From Achromobacter sp. HZ34 (GTDB taxonomy: Bacteria > Pseudomonadota > Gammaproteobacteria > Burkholderiales > Burkholderiaceae_B), in contig NZ_NJIX01000002.1 of NCBI RefSeq assembly GCF_002209485.1, forward strand, positions 496,001 to 560,000: a stretch of DNA of 64,000 nt, read 5' to 3'. Shown here piece after piece: positions 26,358-35,603 of the stretch. Both the position numbers and the translations under genes were made by a program. Below the pieces are notes generated by a model. It saw only the letters and a list, made by a program, of their open reading frames with translations. It did no database searches and had not been told where the DNA came from. Position 1 is the first letter of the stretch. Every line of letters starts with the position of its first letter.

Positions 26358-28679
26358 CTATGCCTGCAAGGCAAGCCGCGCCGATTTTTTCAACATCACC
26401 GGAATCGACTTCGAGGTCGGCGTGTTCGACACATCGCCCACGCTGTTCAGCGGCACCAGCGGATTGGTCTCGGGATAATAGGCGCCCAGGCATCCTTGCG
26501 GAATATCGTATTCCACCAGCAGGAAGCCATCCGCGCGCCGTTCCACGTCGTCGTCCCACACCGTGAAGATGTCGACCCACTCACCGGCCCGCAGGCCCTT
26601 GCGTGCCAGGTCCGCCTTGTTGACGAACAGCACGCGCCGCTGGCCGAACACGCCGCGGTAACGGTCGTCCATTGCGTAGATGGTGGTGTTGTACTGGTCA
26701 TGCGAACGGGTGGTCATCAGGACCATCACTTCATCGCCATGGCGCTGCTGCGCGCGATGTATCGGCGTATCCGTTTCAATCTGCGCGACGATGAAATTGG
26801 CCTTGCCGCTGGCCGTCTTCCAATCGCGTTCGCGCGATGCCACGCGCAGATGAAAACCGCCAGGCTGGGCGATGCGCCGGTTGTAATCCTCGAAGCCGTC
26901 GAACACGGCCTCGATGGCGTCGCGCACGCTGGCGTAGTCGTCGGCGTAGGACAGCCAGTCCACTTTGGCACTACCCAGCGTAGCGTGCGCCATATGCGCG
27001 ACGATGGCCGTCTCCGACATCAGATGGGCAGACGCCGGCTTGTTCATGCCGTAGGACACATGCACCATGCTCATCGAATCCTCGACCGTGACGCCTTGCG
27101 CCACGCCGCCGCGCATATCGATTTCGGTACGTCCCAGGGTGGGCAGGATCAGTGCCTCCTTGCCGTGCACCAGATGGCTGCGGTTCAGTTTGGTGGTGAT
27201 ATGCACCGACAAGTCACAACGGCGCATGGCTTCCCATGTGCGCGGCGTGTCCGGCGTGGCCATGGCGAAGTTGCCGCCCAGCCCGATCAATACCTTGACG
27301 TGTCCTGCTTCCATCGCTTCGATGGTTTCGACCACGTCATAACCGTGTTCGCGCGGCGGCTCGAAATCGAAGACGCGGCCCAGGCGGTCCAGGAAAGCCT
27401 GCGTCGGCTTGTCCTCGATGCCCACCGTGCGATTGCCCTGCACGTTGGAGTGTCCGCGCACGGGGCAAAGGCCGGCGCCCTCGCGGCCGATATTGCCACG
27501 CATCATCATCAGGTTGGACAGCATCTGGATGGCGGCCACCGAATTCTTGTGCTGGGTCAGGCCCATGCCCCACGTGGCGATGACGCGCTTGCCATTGACG
27601 TAGATGCTGGCCAGGTTTTCGATCTCGCCGCGCGACAGCCCCGCTTCGCGTTCCAGCGCTGCCCATTGCTGCGCGCGCAGATCCGCCGCATAGGCCTCGA
27701 AACCCGCGGTATGCGCCAGGATGAAATCCACATCCAGCACTCGCTCCGTGCCCGCGGCCACGGCGGCGTCATCCAGTTCCAACACCCGTTTGGCCAGCCC
27801 CTTGATCAAGGCGAAATCGCCGCCCAGCCGCGGCTGCACGAACGTCGAGGCGATGCGCGTACCGGACCCCGTCAGCATTTCGACCGGGCTTTGCGGATCG
27901 GCGAATCGCTCCAGGCCCCGTTCACGCAGGGGATTGATGGAAACGATGGTGGCGCCGCGGCGCGCGCACTCGCGCAGCTCGCCCATCATGCGGGGGTGAT
28001 TGGTGGCCGGATTCTGGCCGAAGATCAGCAAGGTGTCGGCGTGTTCGAAATCATCCAGCGTCACCGTGCCCTTGCCGATGCCCACCGTGCCGGGCAGACC
28101 GCGGCTGGTGGCTTCGTGGCACATGTTCGAGCAGTCGGGAAAGTTGTTGGTCCCGTACATGCGTACCATCAGCTGGTACAGAAACGCCGCTTCGTTGCCC
28201 GTGCGTCCCGACGTATAGAACGTGGCCTGGTCAGGATCCTCCAGACGCTTGAGATGGGCGGCGATCAGTTCGAATGCCTGGTCCCAGGCGATCGGCACGT
28301 AGCGGTCGCTGGCGGCGTCGTAGACCATGGGATCGGTCAGGCGGCCATGCTGTTCCAACTGATAGTCGCTCTGCGCCATCAGTTCGGTCACCGTCTGGCT
28401 GGCGAAGAATGCCGGTCCCACGCGCTTGGCGGTAGCTTCCGCCGCCACTGCCTTGACGCCGTTCTCGCAAAACTCGAACGTCGACGCATGCTGGCGATCG
28501 GGCCACGCACAACCCGGGCAGTCGAAGCCATCGGGCTGGTTCTGGCGCAGCAAGGTGCGGTAGTTGCCGCCGGCCACCTTCTCCTTGATCAGGTTGACCG
28601 CCACCGCCTTCAGCGCTCCCCAGCCCGCGGCCGGATGGTGGTAAGGCGCGATGCGTGCTTTCTTGTTGGGGGTGTCCAT
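26358..28679 (-). CDS. FdhF/YdeP family molybdopterin oxidoreductase
   Basis: This 773-residue cytoplasmic protein belongs to the formate-dehydrogenase-H-like/YdeP group that binds bis-MGD molybdenum cofactor. Near the N-terminus, DGFDCPGCAWPD and FEFCENG supply cysteines for an iron-sulfur cluster. DCSNMCHEATSRGLPGTVG places Cys where FdhF has selenocysteine. GQNPATNHPRMMGELREC and the C-terminal VEYDIPQGCLGAYYPETNPL are typical. The physiological substrate is unknown. The start chosen is MDTPNKKARIA. It is divergent from a MocR-type regulator, which may control it. Confidence 0.88.
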   Translation of the reverse strand: MDTPNKKARIAPYHHPAAGWGALKAVAVNLIKEKVAGGNYRTLLRQNQPDGFDCPGCAWPDRQHASTFEFCENGVKAVAAEATAKRVGPAFFASQTVTELMAQSDYQLEQHGRLTDPMVYDAASDRYVPIAWDQAFELIAAHLKRLEDPDQATFYTSGRTGNEAAFLYQLMVRMYGTNNFPDCSNMCHEATSRGLPGTVGIGKGTVTLDDFEHADTLLIFGQNPATNHPRMMGELRECARRGATIVSINPLRERGLERFADPQSPVEMLTGSGTRIASTFVQPRLGGDFALIKGLAKRVLELDDAAVAAGTERVLDVDFILAHTAGFEAYAADLRAQQWAALEREAGLSRGEIENLASIYVNGKRVIATWGMGLTQHKNSVAAIQMLSNLMMMRGNIGREGAGLCPVRGHSNVQGNRTVGIEDKPTQAFLDRLGRVFDFEPPREHGYDVVETIEAMEAGHVKVLIGLGGNFAMATPDTPRTWEAMRRCDLSVHITTKLNRSHLVHGKEALILPTLGRTEIDMRGGVAQGVTVEDSMSMVHVSYGMNKPASAHLMSETAIVAHMAHATLGSAKVDWLSYADDYASVRDAIEAVFDGFEDYNRRIAQPGGFHLRVASRERDWKTASGKANFIVAQIETDTPIHRAQQRHGDEVMVLMTTRSHDQYNTTIYAMDDRYRGVFGQRRVLFVNKADLARKGLRAGEWVDIFTVWDDDVERRADGFLLVEYDIPQGCLGAYYPETNPLVPLNSVGDVSNTPTSKSIPVMLKKSARLALQA

Positions 28680-28806
28680 GCTGGGGGTCCGTGCTTGCGC
28701 TTGATTCCTGACGGCGCCGGCGCGCGGAAATGGCGCGCAGACACCTGATGGCGCAAGATTACGCGGCTGTCCCCGCAGCGGGGTGTACACCTCCAGCGGC
28801 AAAAAA

Positions 28807-28852
28807 AGAGCACAGTTCGAAAAACCCGCTTAGAATCACCAAACTGTGCTCT
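28807..28852. promoter_or_regulatory. 11-bp perfect inverted repeat, likely operator of the mocR-type gene
   Basis: AGAGCACAGTT (28807-28817) and AACTGTGCTCT (28842-28852) are exact complements around a 24-bp spacer, ending 20 bp before the start of the regulator gene. The arrangement fits an autoregulatory operator for the adjacent GntR/MocR protein. It may also act on the divergent molybdoenzyme gene, whose start is 128 bp away. Confidence 0.55.
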
Positions 28853-28871
28853 GAATCAATGGTTTGCGCTC

Positions 28872-30335
28872 ATGAAGCTGTACCAGAAGCTGGCGGCCGA
28901 CCTGCAACACCAGATCGATAGCGGCGTGCTGCGCGCCGGCGACAAGCTGCCTTCCATCCGCCAGACCCACCAGCAGCATGGCCTGAGCGTCACGACGGTG
29001 GTGCGCGCCTATTCCCTGCTGGAAAGCCAGGGCCTGATCGAAGGCCGCCCGCAGTCGGGTTATTTCGTGCGCAATGCCGACGCCCTGGGTGACACCAGTG
29101 CGCCGCCGCCCGACGCCGGCCTGCCGCCGTCGCGGCCGCAGCCCGCGTCCGCGCCCGTGGACGTCAGCCGCCTGGTGCTGGCGACGCTGCGCGCCATCGG
29201 CAGCGGCAGCGCCGTCCCGCTGGGGTCGCCCTATCCCGATCCGCGCCTGTTCCCGTTCCAGCGACTGAGCCGCCACGCCCACGCCATTGCCCGCCAGTTT
29301 CCCCTGCTGGGCGTGCCGGATGAACTCCCCCCCGGCAATACGGAATTGATACGCCAGATCGCCCGCCGTTATCTGGAAAACGGCGCCCGCGTCGATCCCG
29401 CCGAAATCGTCGTGACCCTGGGCGCCACCGAAGCCATCAACCTGTGCCTGCAAGCCGTGGCCAGGCCGGGCGACACCATCGCGGTGGAATCGCCCACCTA
29501 CTACGCCATGCTGCATGCGATCGAGCGCCTGGGCATGCGCGCGCTGGAAGTGGCCACCGATCCGGAAACCGGCATCGACGTCGACGCGCTGGCCGACATC
29601 CTGCGCCATCAGCGCGTGGCGGCCTGCATGGTGATGCCCAACTTCCAGAATCCGCTGGGCTATCAGATGCCCGATGCCAACAAGCGGGCGCTGGTCGACC
29701 TGGCGACGCGCCATGACATGCCCATCATCGAAAGCGACGTCTATCATGAACTGCACTACGGTCCGACCCACCCGGGTTCGCTGAAGATGCACGACAAGCG
29801 GGGCCTGGTGCTGCATTGCGCTTCATTTTCCAAGAGCCTGGCGCCTGCCTACCGCATCGGCTGGGCCATGCCTGGGCGCTACCGCGACCAGGTGGAGAAG
29901 CTCAAGTTCCTGAATACGCTGACCACGCCTTCGATTCCGCAGCGCGCCATCGCTGCCTACCTGCAGCATGATGGCTACGAGCGCCACTTGCGGCGCATGC
30001 GCAAGATGCTGGCGCAACAGGCGCGCATGATGATGGCCGCCGTGCAACGCTTTTTCCCGCCCGGCACACGCACATCCAATCCGCGCGGCGGCTATGTGCT
30101 GTGGGTGCGCCTGCCGCCGCCCCTGGATGCCATGCGGCTATACCGCCTGGCGCTGGCGCGCGGCATCACGGTAGGGCCTGGTCATATGTTTTCCATCGGC
30201 AGCGGTTACCATAACTTCATCCGGCTCAACTACAGCTACGCCTGGTCGCCGGAGATAGAAAGCGCCCTGGTAACCCTGGGGAAATTGGCGGCCTCCTGTT
30301 TGCCCAAGGATGCAGCCGCTGCAAGGAGTCGATGA
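28872..30335 (+). CDS. MocR-type (GntR-aminotransferase) transcription regulator
   Basis: This is a 487-residue fusion. An N-terminal GntR winged helix (residues 1-75; LPSIRQTHQQHGLSVTTVVR) is joined through a Pro-rich linker to a class I aminotransferase-like domain. The PLP lysine lies in CASFSKSLAPAYRIGW and EPTYY-like residues occur in VESPTYYAMLHAIERLG. MocR proteins sense PLP-related ligands or amines and usually regulate a divergent gene. It overlaps the next small gene by 4 bp. Confidence 0.9.
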   Translation: MKLYQKLAADLQHQIDSGVLRAGDKLPSIRQTHQQHGLSVTTVVRAYSLLESQGLIEGRPQSGYFVRNADALGDTSAPPPDAGLPPSRPQPASAPVDVSRLVLATLRAIGSGSAVPLGSPYPDPRLFPFQRLSRHAHAIARQFPLLGVPDELPPGNTELIRQIARRYLENGARVDPAEIVVTLGATEAINLCLQAVARPGDTIAVESPTYYAMLHAIERLGMRALEVATDPETGIDVDALADILRHQRVAACMVMPNFQNPLGYQMPDANKRALVDLATRHDMPIIESDVYHELHYGPTHPGSLKMHDKRGLVLHCASFSKSLAPAYRIGWAMPGRYRDQVEKLKFLNTLTTPSIPQRAIAAYLQHDGYERHLRRMRKMLAQQARMMMAAVQRFFPPGTRTSNPRGGYVLWVRLPPPLDAMRLYRLALARGITVGPGHMFSIGSGYHNFIRLNYSYAWSPEIESALVTLGKLAASCLPKDAAAARSR

Positions 30336-30685
30336 TGGTCGTTCCACAAGATAGCCACCTGGGACATACGGATGACAGCCACCCAGCCGTGCCCGCCGCA
30401 GCATCGCAGCAAACCCTCGCCGAGAATCCCGGCAACGACAACCTGGATCCCGCGCTCGCGGCGCTGCTGCAAGCCTTCTGGGACACGCACCAGGAAGCGC
30501 CCGGCAAACGCCTGTCCCTGGCCCGCCTGAGCAAGCGCGCCGACCTTCCCATGAGCACTTTGCGCCGCACCCTCACGCAACTGGAGGACGGCGGCCTGGT
30601 CACTGTGTCGATAGACGAAGACGGTACCGGCAGCGCCTTGGCCACGCCGGAACTGCTGGGGTTGATCGAGGATCTGCTGGGCTGA
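30332..30685 (+). CDS. small winged-helix protein downstream of mocR-type gene
   Basis: This 117-residue protein has a disordered N-terminal half. The C-terminal half looks like a winged helix: LSLARLSKRADLPMSTLRRT as helix-turn-helix, then LTQLEDGGLVTVSIDEDG as wing. It has no recognised ligand domain. The ATG overlaps the stop of the MocR-type gene, so the two are translated together and may act together. Confidence 0.7.
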   Translation: MMVVPQDSHLGHTDDSHPAVPAAASQQTLAENPGNDNLDPALAALLQAFWDTHQEAPGKRLSLARLSKRADLPMSTLRRTLTQLEDGGLVTVSIDEDGTGSALATPELLGLIEDLLG

Positions 30686-30710
30686 CAGGCAAACTGCAAG
30701 GCAGCAAGGA

Positions 30711-30738
30711 AAAACGCCACCCTCGCGGGTGGCGTTTT
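30711..30738. terminator. bidirectional intrinsic terminator
   Basis: The stem ACGCCACCC/GGGTGGCGT is flanked by an A-run on one side and a T-run on the other. It can end transcription from the plus-strand winged-helix gene and from the minus-strand entericidin gene. Confidence 0.85.
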
Positions 30739-30760
30739 GTACTGCGATCAAATCCGCCGC

Positions 30761-30892
30761 TTATTTTTCCGCGGCATTGCTGATGGCGTTACCGGCACGG
30801 CTGATGTCCTTGCCGGCACCCGCCATGGTATTGCAACCGGTCAGCACCAACGCGAAGACCACCGATACGGCCATTATGATTTTCGAGCGCAT
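30761..30892 (-). CDS. entericidin A/B family lipoprotein
   Basis: This is a 43-residue lipoprotein precursor with a Lys-bearing signal peptide, the lipobox LTGC at residues 17-20 and a short mature part, CNTMAGAGKDISRAGNAIS, the classic entericidin pattern. It would be attached to the cell envelope; family members are linked to stress-induced lysis balance. TAGGAGAT precedes the ATG at 30892. A paralogue is encoded at 61920-62057. Confidence 0.9.
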   Translation of the reverse strand: MRSKIIMAVSVVFALVLTGCNTMAGAGKDISRAGNAISNAAEK

Positions 30893-31011
30893 TATGCGAT
30901 CTCCTAGCGATAGAACACGCCGGCGTCCGCGCTGACGCCGCGCCGGCGCCTGAATCATACGATCATCGCAAGCAGTTCGGCCAGCCCCGCGGCGCCCGAA
31001 CGCGCGATTCA

Positions 31012-31048
31012 TAAGAAAAGCCGCAAGGCATACATGCACCTTGCGGCC
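31012..31048 (-). terminator. intrinsic terminator of ppa
   Basis: GCCGCAAGG/CCTTGCGGC forms a 9-bp stem; on the minus strand it is followed by TTTTCTT. It lies 22 bp past the ppa stop. Confidence 0.8.
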
Positions 31049-31069
31049 TGTGGCAGACGCAGCCGGAGC

Positions 31070-31606
31070 TTACTTCGCGCCCTTGTTGTAGCGCTCGACG
31101 CTGCTGACGATTTCCTGATGCGCGGCGTCCACGCCCTTCCAACCCTTGACCTTCACCCACTTGCCCTTTTCCAGGTCTTTGTAGTGTTCGAAGAAATGCT
31201 GGATGCGCTTGACGTCTTCTTCCGGCAGATCTTCGTAGGACTTGATGTTGCGGTAAGGGGGATACAGCTTTTCCACCGGCACGGCCAGCAGCTTGGCGTC
31301 GCCGCCCGACTCATCGTCCATTTCCAGCACGCCGATGGCGCGGCACTTCACCACGGCACCGATCTGGATCGGGAACGGCGTGAGCACCAGCACGTCGGCC
31401 GGGTCGCCGTCTTCCGACAGCGTCTGCGGGATGTAGCCGTAGTTGCACGGATAGTGCATGGCGGTGAGCATGAAGCGGTCCACGAAGATCGCGCCCGAGT
31501 CCTTGTCGACCTCGTACTTGACGGGATCGGCGTTCATGGGGATTTCGATGATGACGTGGAACTCTTCCGGCAGCTTTTTGCCGGGGCTGACGCGATCGAG
31601 GCTCAT
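31070..31606 (-). CDS. ppa: inorganic pyrophosphatase
   Basis: This 178-residue family I soluble pyrophosphatase hydrolyses PPi to phosphate, driving biosynthetic reactions. The signature [12 protein letters not shown] with the metal-binding aspartates and YGYIPQTL are present. The length matches bacterial hexameric enzymes. It has its own terminator at 31012-31048 and stands 79 bp from hemY. Confidence 0.96.
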   Translation of the reverse strand: MSLDRVSPGKKLPEEFHVIIEIPMNADPVKYEVDKDSGAIFVDRFMLTAMHYPCNYGYIPQTLSEDGDPADVLVLTPFPIQIGAVVKCRAIGVLEMDDESGGDAKLLAVPVEKLYPPYRNIKSYEDLPEEDVKRIQHFFEHYKDLEKGKWVKVKGWKGVDAAHQEIVSSVERYNKGAK

Positions 31607-31685
31607 GGCTCTAACCTTTAGTCTGAAAACGGTTTCGAAAGAAAAAACGGATAAGGAATGTTGTCTTGGGCGATGGTGCGGGCGC

Positions 31686-33296
31686 TCAGGCGCCGCCGCC
31701 CGGCTTGCCGCCGTCGACCTTCTTGTCGACGCGCGGCTTGTCGTCCGCGGCGGAAGGCGTTTCCCGGGTCTCCGGCGGCACTTCGTCCAGTCCCGCTACC
31801 GGCAAGGGCGCGCTATCGAAATAGTCGTCCAGTTCGGCCGGCGGCTCGGCGTCGACCGCCACCGGTTCGACGGGCATGACGGTGGGGTCCAGCAAGCCCA
31901 GCTCGGTGTGCGAACGGGCGTCGGGGTCCAGCACGTAATCCGCTGCCGGGGCGAACTCCGGCACGGGGTCGTGCACCGTGGCCGGTGACGGCGCCGGCGC
32001 TTCCGACGCGTCGGACAGGAAACCGCTTTCGGCATCCAGGAGGCGCGGATCGGCGTGTGTGTCGGCGGCCGGCAAGGCTTCATCCACCGCCAGCACCGGC
32101 AGGGCCACGCCCATGGCCACCGCGGTCGCCTGGCGCCAATGGCGCGCGGCGTCCGTGGGACGATCCAGGCGATCGTAGAGGCTGCCCAGCAAGGCATGCG
32201 TGCCAGGATCGGCGCGGCGGCTGACACTGCGCAAGAGATAGCGCTCGGCCTGCCCCCACAACTGCCCGACCAGGCACAGCGTGCCCAGCGCGGTCAGCAG
32301 ATCGGGATCGGTGGGACGTTGCTGCAACCAGGATTCGGCGCGCTCCAGGCGGCGCGGCACTTGCAGGGCGTCGCAACGCGCATAGGCCGCCACCAGGCGC
32401 GGATCGAATTTGCGCGCGATGGCGGCGTCCAGGATGCGCGCGGCCTCGTCGCCCTCGCCCGCCGCCTCGAAGACGTTCGCGGCGGCCAGGGCGATCTCGG
32501 GCAAGACGCGCTCGTCGGTCTTCATGTCCTTCCAGATGCCGCGCCAGCCGTCGCCACCGGCGGCGGCCCGCAAGCGCGCCGCACCGGCCACGTCGATCAG
32601 GTGCATGGCCTCGTCCTTGTCCATGGCACCGCGCCGCAACAGCCCGCGCGCCAGGGTGAACACCCGCTCGTGATGATTCAAGGCGCGTTCCGCGCGCAAC
32701 AGCAGGCGCAAGGTATGCAGATGGCGCGCCCCGCCGTCCTGCAGGGGCTCCAGCACCTGCAAGGCCTGCTGCGGCCGGCCCTGCTCCAGCAGCATGTCGG
32801 CGCTGACCGTGGCGACGGCCTCGATCAGGCCGGCGTCCGTGCCGGCGTGCTCGCGGGCGCGATCCAGCATCACGTCGCGCCGTACAAACTCGCCCAGGCC
32901 TTGCGCCGCACGGGCGGCCGACAGCGCTGCCAGCACACGCCGGTTGCGCGCACGCGTCTGGTCCAGCAATTTGGTGAGATCTTTTTCGGCATGGGCGAAG
33001 CGGCCTTCCAGCAGGCCGATCCAGCCGCGCTCCAGCAACTCGTGGTCACGCGCTTGCGCGCGCCGTCCGCGCCAGGCCCGCACCCGTTCCGGGATGGCCA
33101 GCAGCCAAGCCAGCAGGCGCAAGCCGATATAAATGGCCAGGAACAGGCCCACCAGCAGCAACACCGCCAGCGTCAGCGACATCTCGATGCGGTAGGGCCA
33201 GACCAGGATCAATACGTTGCCCGGGTGTGCGCGCAGCACCACCGCCACGGCAACCGCGACAACCGCCAGCAATAACGTCCAGAACCAGGCGCGCAT
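31686..33296 (-). CDS. hemY: HemY-type inner-membrane TPR protein
   Basis: This is a 536-residue protein with two N-terminal membrane segments (about 1-20 and 38-65), then a HemY N-terminal domain and TPR-like helical repeats ([20 protein letters not shown] and others). The last 100 residues are acidic and disordered. HemY of this type is encoded with hemX/hemD and is not the protoporphyrinogen oxidase of the same name. Its biochemical role is unknown. It follows hemX by 3 bp. Confidence 0.9.
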   Translation of the reverse strand: MRAWFWTLLLAVVAVAVAVVLRAHPGNVLILVWPYRIEMSLTLAVLLLVGLFLAIYIGLRLLAWLLAIPERVRAWRGRRAQARDHELLERGWIGLLEGRFAHAEKDLTKLLDQTRARNRRVLAALSAARAAQGLGEFVRRDVMLDRAREHAGTDAGLIEAVATVSADMLLEQGRPQQALQVLEPLQDGGARHLHTLRLLLRAERALNHHERVFTLARGLLRRGAMDKDEAMHLIDVAGAARLRAAAGGDGWRGIWKDMKTDERVLPEIALAAANVFEAAGEGDEAARILDAAIARKFDPRLVAAYARCDALQVPRRLERAESWLQQRPTDPDLLTALGTLCLVGQLWGQAERYLLRSVSRRADPGTHALLGSLYDRLDRPTDAARHWRQATAVAMGVALPVLAVDEALPAADTHADPRLLDAESGFLSDASEAPAPSPATVHDPVPEFAPAADYVLDPDARSHTELGLLDPTVMPVEPVAVDAEPPAELDDYFDSAPLPVAGLDEVPPETRETPSAADDKPRVDKKVDGGKPGGGA

Positions 33297-33299
33297 GGA

Positions 33300-34526
33300 T
33301 CAGTCCCGTCCGCGCGAGTTGGTGCCGGCGGCGCCCGTAGCACCCGAAGCACGGATGGCGGCCACGGCGTTCAGGCTGTCGGCCACGTCAGGCACAGGCA
33401 CGGAGATTTCCGTCTGCGTCAGTTCGCGCGTCAGGTTCAACGCCGCCAGGGTGTCGGCGGAACGGCGGTCGAAATAGGTGTCCAGCGTGCGGTTGACGGT
33501 CTCCAGCTCGCTCTTCCAGATGGCCGGCTGGCGCATCAGCAAGGACAGCTGGACCGACAGCAGGCGCTGGCGCAGCGTAGAGCGCAACTGCAGCGCCTGT
33601 TCGGGCGACAGCAGCAGGGCCGACGGTTCGTCGACGCGCTGCACGCGGATCAGATCGCCCAGTTCACGCACCAGCGCCGTGCCGCTACGCGCGGGCCACG
33701 ACGCGATTTCGGCGCGCCAGCGTTGCCACCAGGCGGCATCCGCCGGCAAGGTTTCCTCTGCCACCGGCGGCGCCACGGGGGCGGCGGCCGGCGTGGCATC
33801 GGCGGACGCACCCGGCGCCAGCATGCCGGGAGCCACCGCGTCGGGCGCCAGCAGCGGCGCCTTGCCGACCAGGGCGACCAGGCGTTCGATACGGGAAGAC
33901 TGCGCCGGCACATCGACGGTGGGCACGGCGCGCAGGCGATCGAGGTCGCCGTTGATGGCCTGCTGCAGGCTGGCGAAGCGCGGCCGGTCGGCACGGGCCA
34001 GACGGGCTTGCGCGGTTTCCAGGGCCACGATGGCATTGCTCACATTGCCCGCCAGGCGCAGTTGCTGGCTGGCGATGGTCAACATGCGCTCGACATCGTT
34101 GGCCAGGACTTCGTCGCTGGAGCTGTCATTGAAGGCCTGCCAGGCCTGTTCCAGCGCCACGTACTGGCTCTGCGTGTCGCGCAGCGCGTTTTCCAGGGCG
34201 GCGGCCTTGCCCGCTTGCGCCTGCGCCAGGGCCAGGGCCTGGCGGGCTTCGTTGCGGGTCTGTCCCAGCGCGCTGTTCAGATTGTCGATGCGGGTGGCGA
34301 CTTCACGGCCGGCGGCCACGAATTCACGGCGCTGCATGTACAGCGCGGCGGCCAGGACGGCCGCCAGCACGATAACGACGACCAGGGCGGAGACGGCGGG
34401 CGAGACACCGCTCTTGCGCGTCGGACGCGGCGGCGGAGCGGCTGCGGGCTTGCCCGCGGACGGCGGCGTGGCGCCGGTTGCGGCCGAAGGCACGACCGGC
34501 TCAGTGGCAGGGGTATTTTCTGTCAT
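33300..34526 (-). CDS. hemX: HemX-type inner-membrane protein
   Basis: This 408-residue protein has a Pro/Ala-rich cytoplasmic N-terminus, one membrane segment (about 45-66), a heptad-rich region likely to be coiled coil (70-120) and a HemX domain (LAGNVSNAIVALETAQARLA). It is often annotated as uroporphyrinogen-III C-methyltransferase, but it lacks the SUMT methylase motifs, so that label should be avoided. It lies between hemD and hemY. Confidence 0.88.
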   Translation of the reverse strand: MTENTPATEPVVPSAATGATPPSAGKPAAAPPPRPTRKSGVSPAVSALVVVIVLAAVLAAALYMQRREFVAAGREVATRIDNLNSALGQTRNEARQALALAQAQAGKAAALENALRDTQSQYVALEQAWQAFNDSSSDEVLANDVERMLTIASQQLRLAGNVSNAIVALETAQARLARADRPRFASLQQAINGDLDRLRAVPTVDVPAQSSRIERLVALVGKAPLLAPDAVAPGMLAPGASADATPAAAPVAPPVAEETLPADAAWWQRWRAEIASWPARSGTALVRELGDLIRVQRVDEPSALLLSPEQALQLRSTLRQRLLSVQLSLLMRQPAIWKSELETVNRTLDTYFDRRSADTLAALNLTRELTQTEISVPVPDVADSLNAVAAIRASGATGAAGTNSRGRD

Positions 34527-34571
34527 GGGGCGATTGTATTCGCTACGAAAGTGAAACGCGCGTGTGCCGAC

Positions 34572-35363
34572 CTAACAGGCGGAAACAAAAGCTTCAAACA
34601 GTGCATCGTTGTCGGGCACCTGCACGCTGATCGCCGCTTCAGCCACCGCTTCCTGGCCTGCCATCCGCCGCGCCAGGGCGGGATGGGTCACTATGAAACG
34701 ACAGCCGCGCCACCAGGGCAGTACCCCCGCGCGGACGACGTTGTCCAGGACGGCGGCGATCCCTTCCCCGCTGGTCAGCAGCCAGGTCGGCCGCAAGGCC
34801 TGGTCGCGCCAGGCGCGCAGTTGCGCCAGTTCGGCATCGCCCCATTGCGCCGGGGCCCGGTGATACGCCGCGTGCGGCACGACTTCCACCCCGGCGCCGC
34901 GCAACTGCTCCGCCAGCCAGTCGCGCCCCTGCGTGCCCCGTACGATCAGGACCCGGCCGGGCAACGGACCGCGCCGGCGCAGTTCGTCCCACAAGGCTTC
35001 GGAATCATGGCTGGGGGCGTCCGGGCCCGGGTGGATGAGCGTGGCGCCGTCGAAGGCGCCGCTGGCACGCAGCGTGGCGGCGCTGGCCGGCCCTACCGTG
35101 GCGACGGCACAGGACACGGGCCAGGAGCGATTGCCGCCCTGCCCGGACTGGCGCAATTGCGCCAGATAATGCCGCGCGGCATTGCCACTGACGAAAACCG
35201 CCAGGTCGAAATGCTGCGGCAGCGGCAACTGCCCGGACCCAGCGGGCAGCGTGGCCAACGCCAGCGCCGGCCAGTCGCGCACCTGCCAGCCAGCCGCGCG
35301 CAGGCGTTGCGCCAGCGCATCGTTACTGCCCAGGGGCCGCGTCAGGATTGCGATATCGGACAT
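34572..35363 (-). CDS. hemD: uroporphyrinogen-III synthase
   Basis: This 263-residue enzyme closes and rearranges hydroxymethylbilane to uroporphyrinogen III in haem synthesis. Recognisable segments are ILTRPLGSNDALAQRL at the start, AVFVSGNAARHYL, VATVGPASAATL and LTSGEGIAAVLDNV. Start MSDIAIL at 35363. The partner gene hemC, often directly upstream in related bacteria, is not here; instead a terC-coupled small gene and hairpins precede it. Confidence 0.9.
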   Translation of the reverse strand: MSDIAILTRPLGSNDALAQRLRAAGWQVRDWPALALATLPAGSGQLPLPQHFDLAVFVSGNAARHYLAQLRQSGQGGNRSWPVSCAVATVGPASAATLRASGAFDGATLIHPGPDAPSHDSEALWDELRRRGPLPGRVLIVRGTQGRDWLAEQLRGAGVEVVPHAAYHRAPAQWGDAELAQLRAWRDQALRPTWLLTSGEGIAAVLDNVVRAGVLPWWRGCRFIVTHPALARRMAGQEAVAEAAISVQVPDNDALFEAFVSAC

Positions 35364-35390
35364 GCTATTCGGATCGCCAGTCGGCCTATA

Positions 35391-35467
35391 CAAAACGCAA
35401 TGGACAAGCGCGACACAGGTTCGGGCTTGTCCATTGGACGGCCGCACCGGAGAAGACCGGTACGGCC
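35391..35467 (-). terminator. tandem hairpins after the terC unit
   Basis: Two hairpins lie between the 40-codon gene and hemD. One has an 11-bp stem with one mismatch (35440-35467). The other has a perfect 11-bp stem AATGGACAAGC/GCTTGTCCATT (35399-35435), followed on the minus strand by GCGTTTTG. They may terminate the terC transcript or attenuate reading into hemD. Confidence 0.5.
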
Positions 35468-35480
35468 GGAGTGCCAGCAA

Positions 35481-35603
35481 TCAGGAGAAGCTGGCGGCAA
35501 CCACCGTAGCAATCACGCCCAGGATGGCCAGGACGAACAGCCCTTGCAGCAGGCTCAGGCCGCTTTCGGATTGCTGGAGGGTAGTGGTTCTACGCAGACT
35601 CAT
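35481..35603 (-). CDS. 40-residue prepilin-like membrane microprotein coupled to terC
   Basis: The ATG overlaps the terC stop (ATGA) and AAGGAAG stands about 8 bp upstream. The product is 40 residues: a polar start, then SGLSLLQGLFVLAILGVIAT, one hydrophobic helix, and a short VVAASFS end. The layout resembles the N-terminus of type IV prepilins (Gly, then a hydrophobic helix), but position +5 is Gln rather than Glu. It may instead simply be a single-pass microprotein partnering TerC. No family is recognised. Confidence 0.65.
   Translation of the reverse strand: MSLRRTTTLQQSESGLSLLQGLFVLAILGVIATVVAASFS

Noticed and set aside
26229-28748. An 839-codon plus-strand frame
   Set aside because: It is the exact antisense of the molybdoenzyme gene, His/Gln/Arg-rich, without motifs; a GC-driven shadow.
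33300-34526. Annotation of hemX as uroporphyrinogen-III methyltransferase
   Set aside because: No methylase motifs are present; it is a HemX-type membrane protein.
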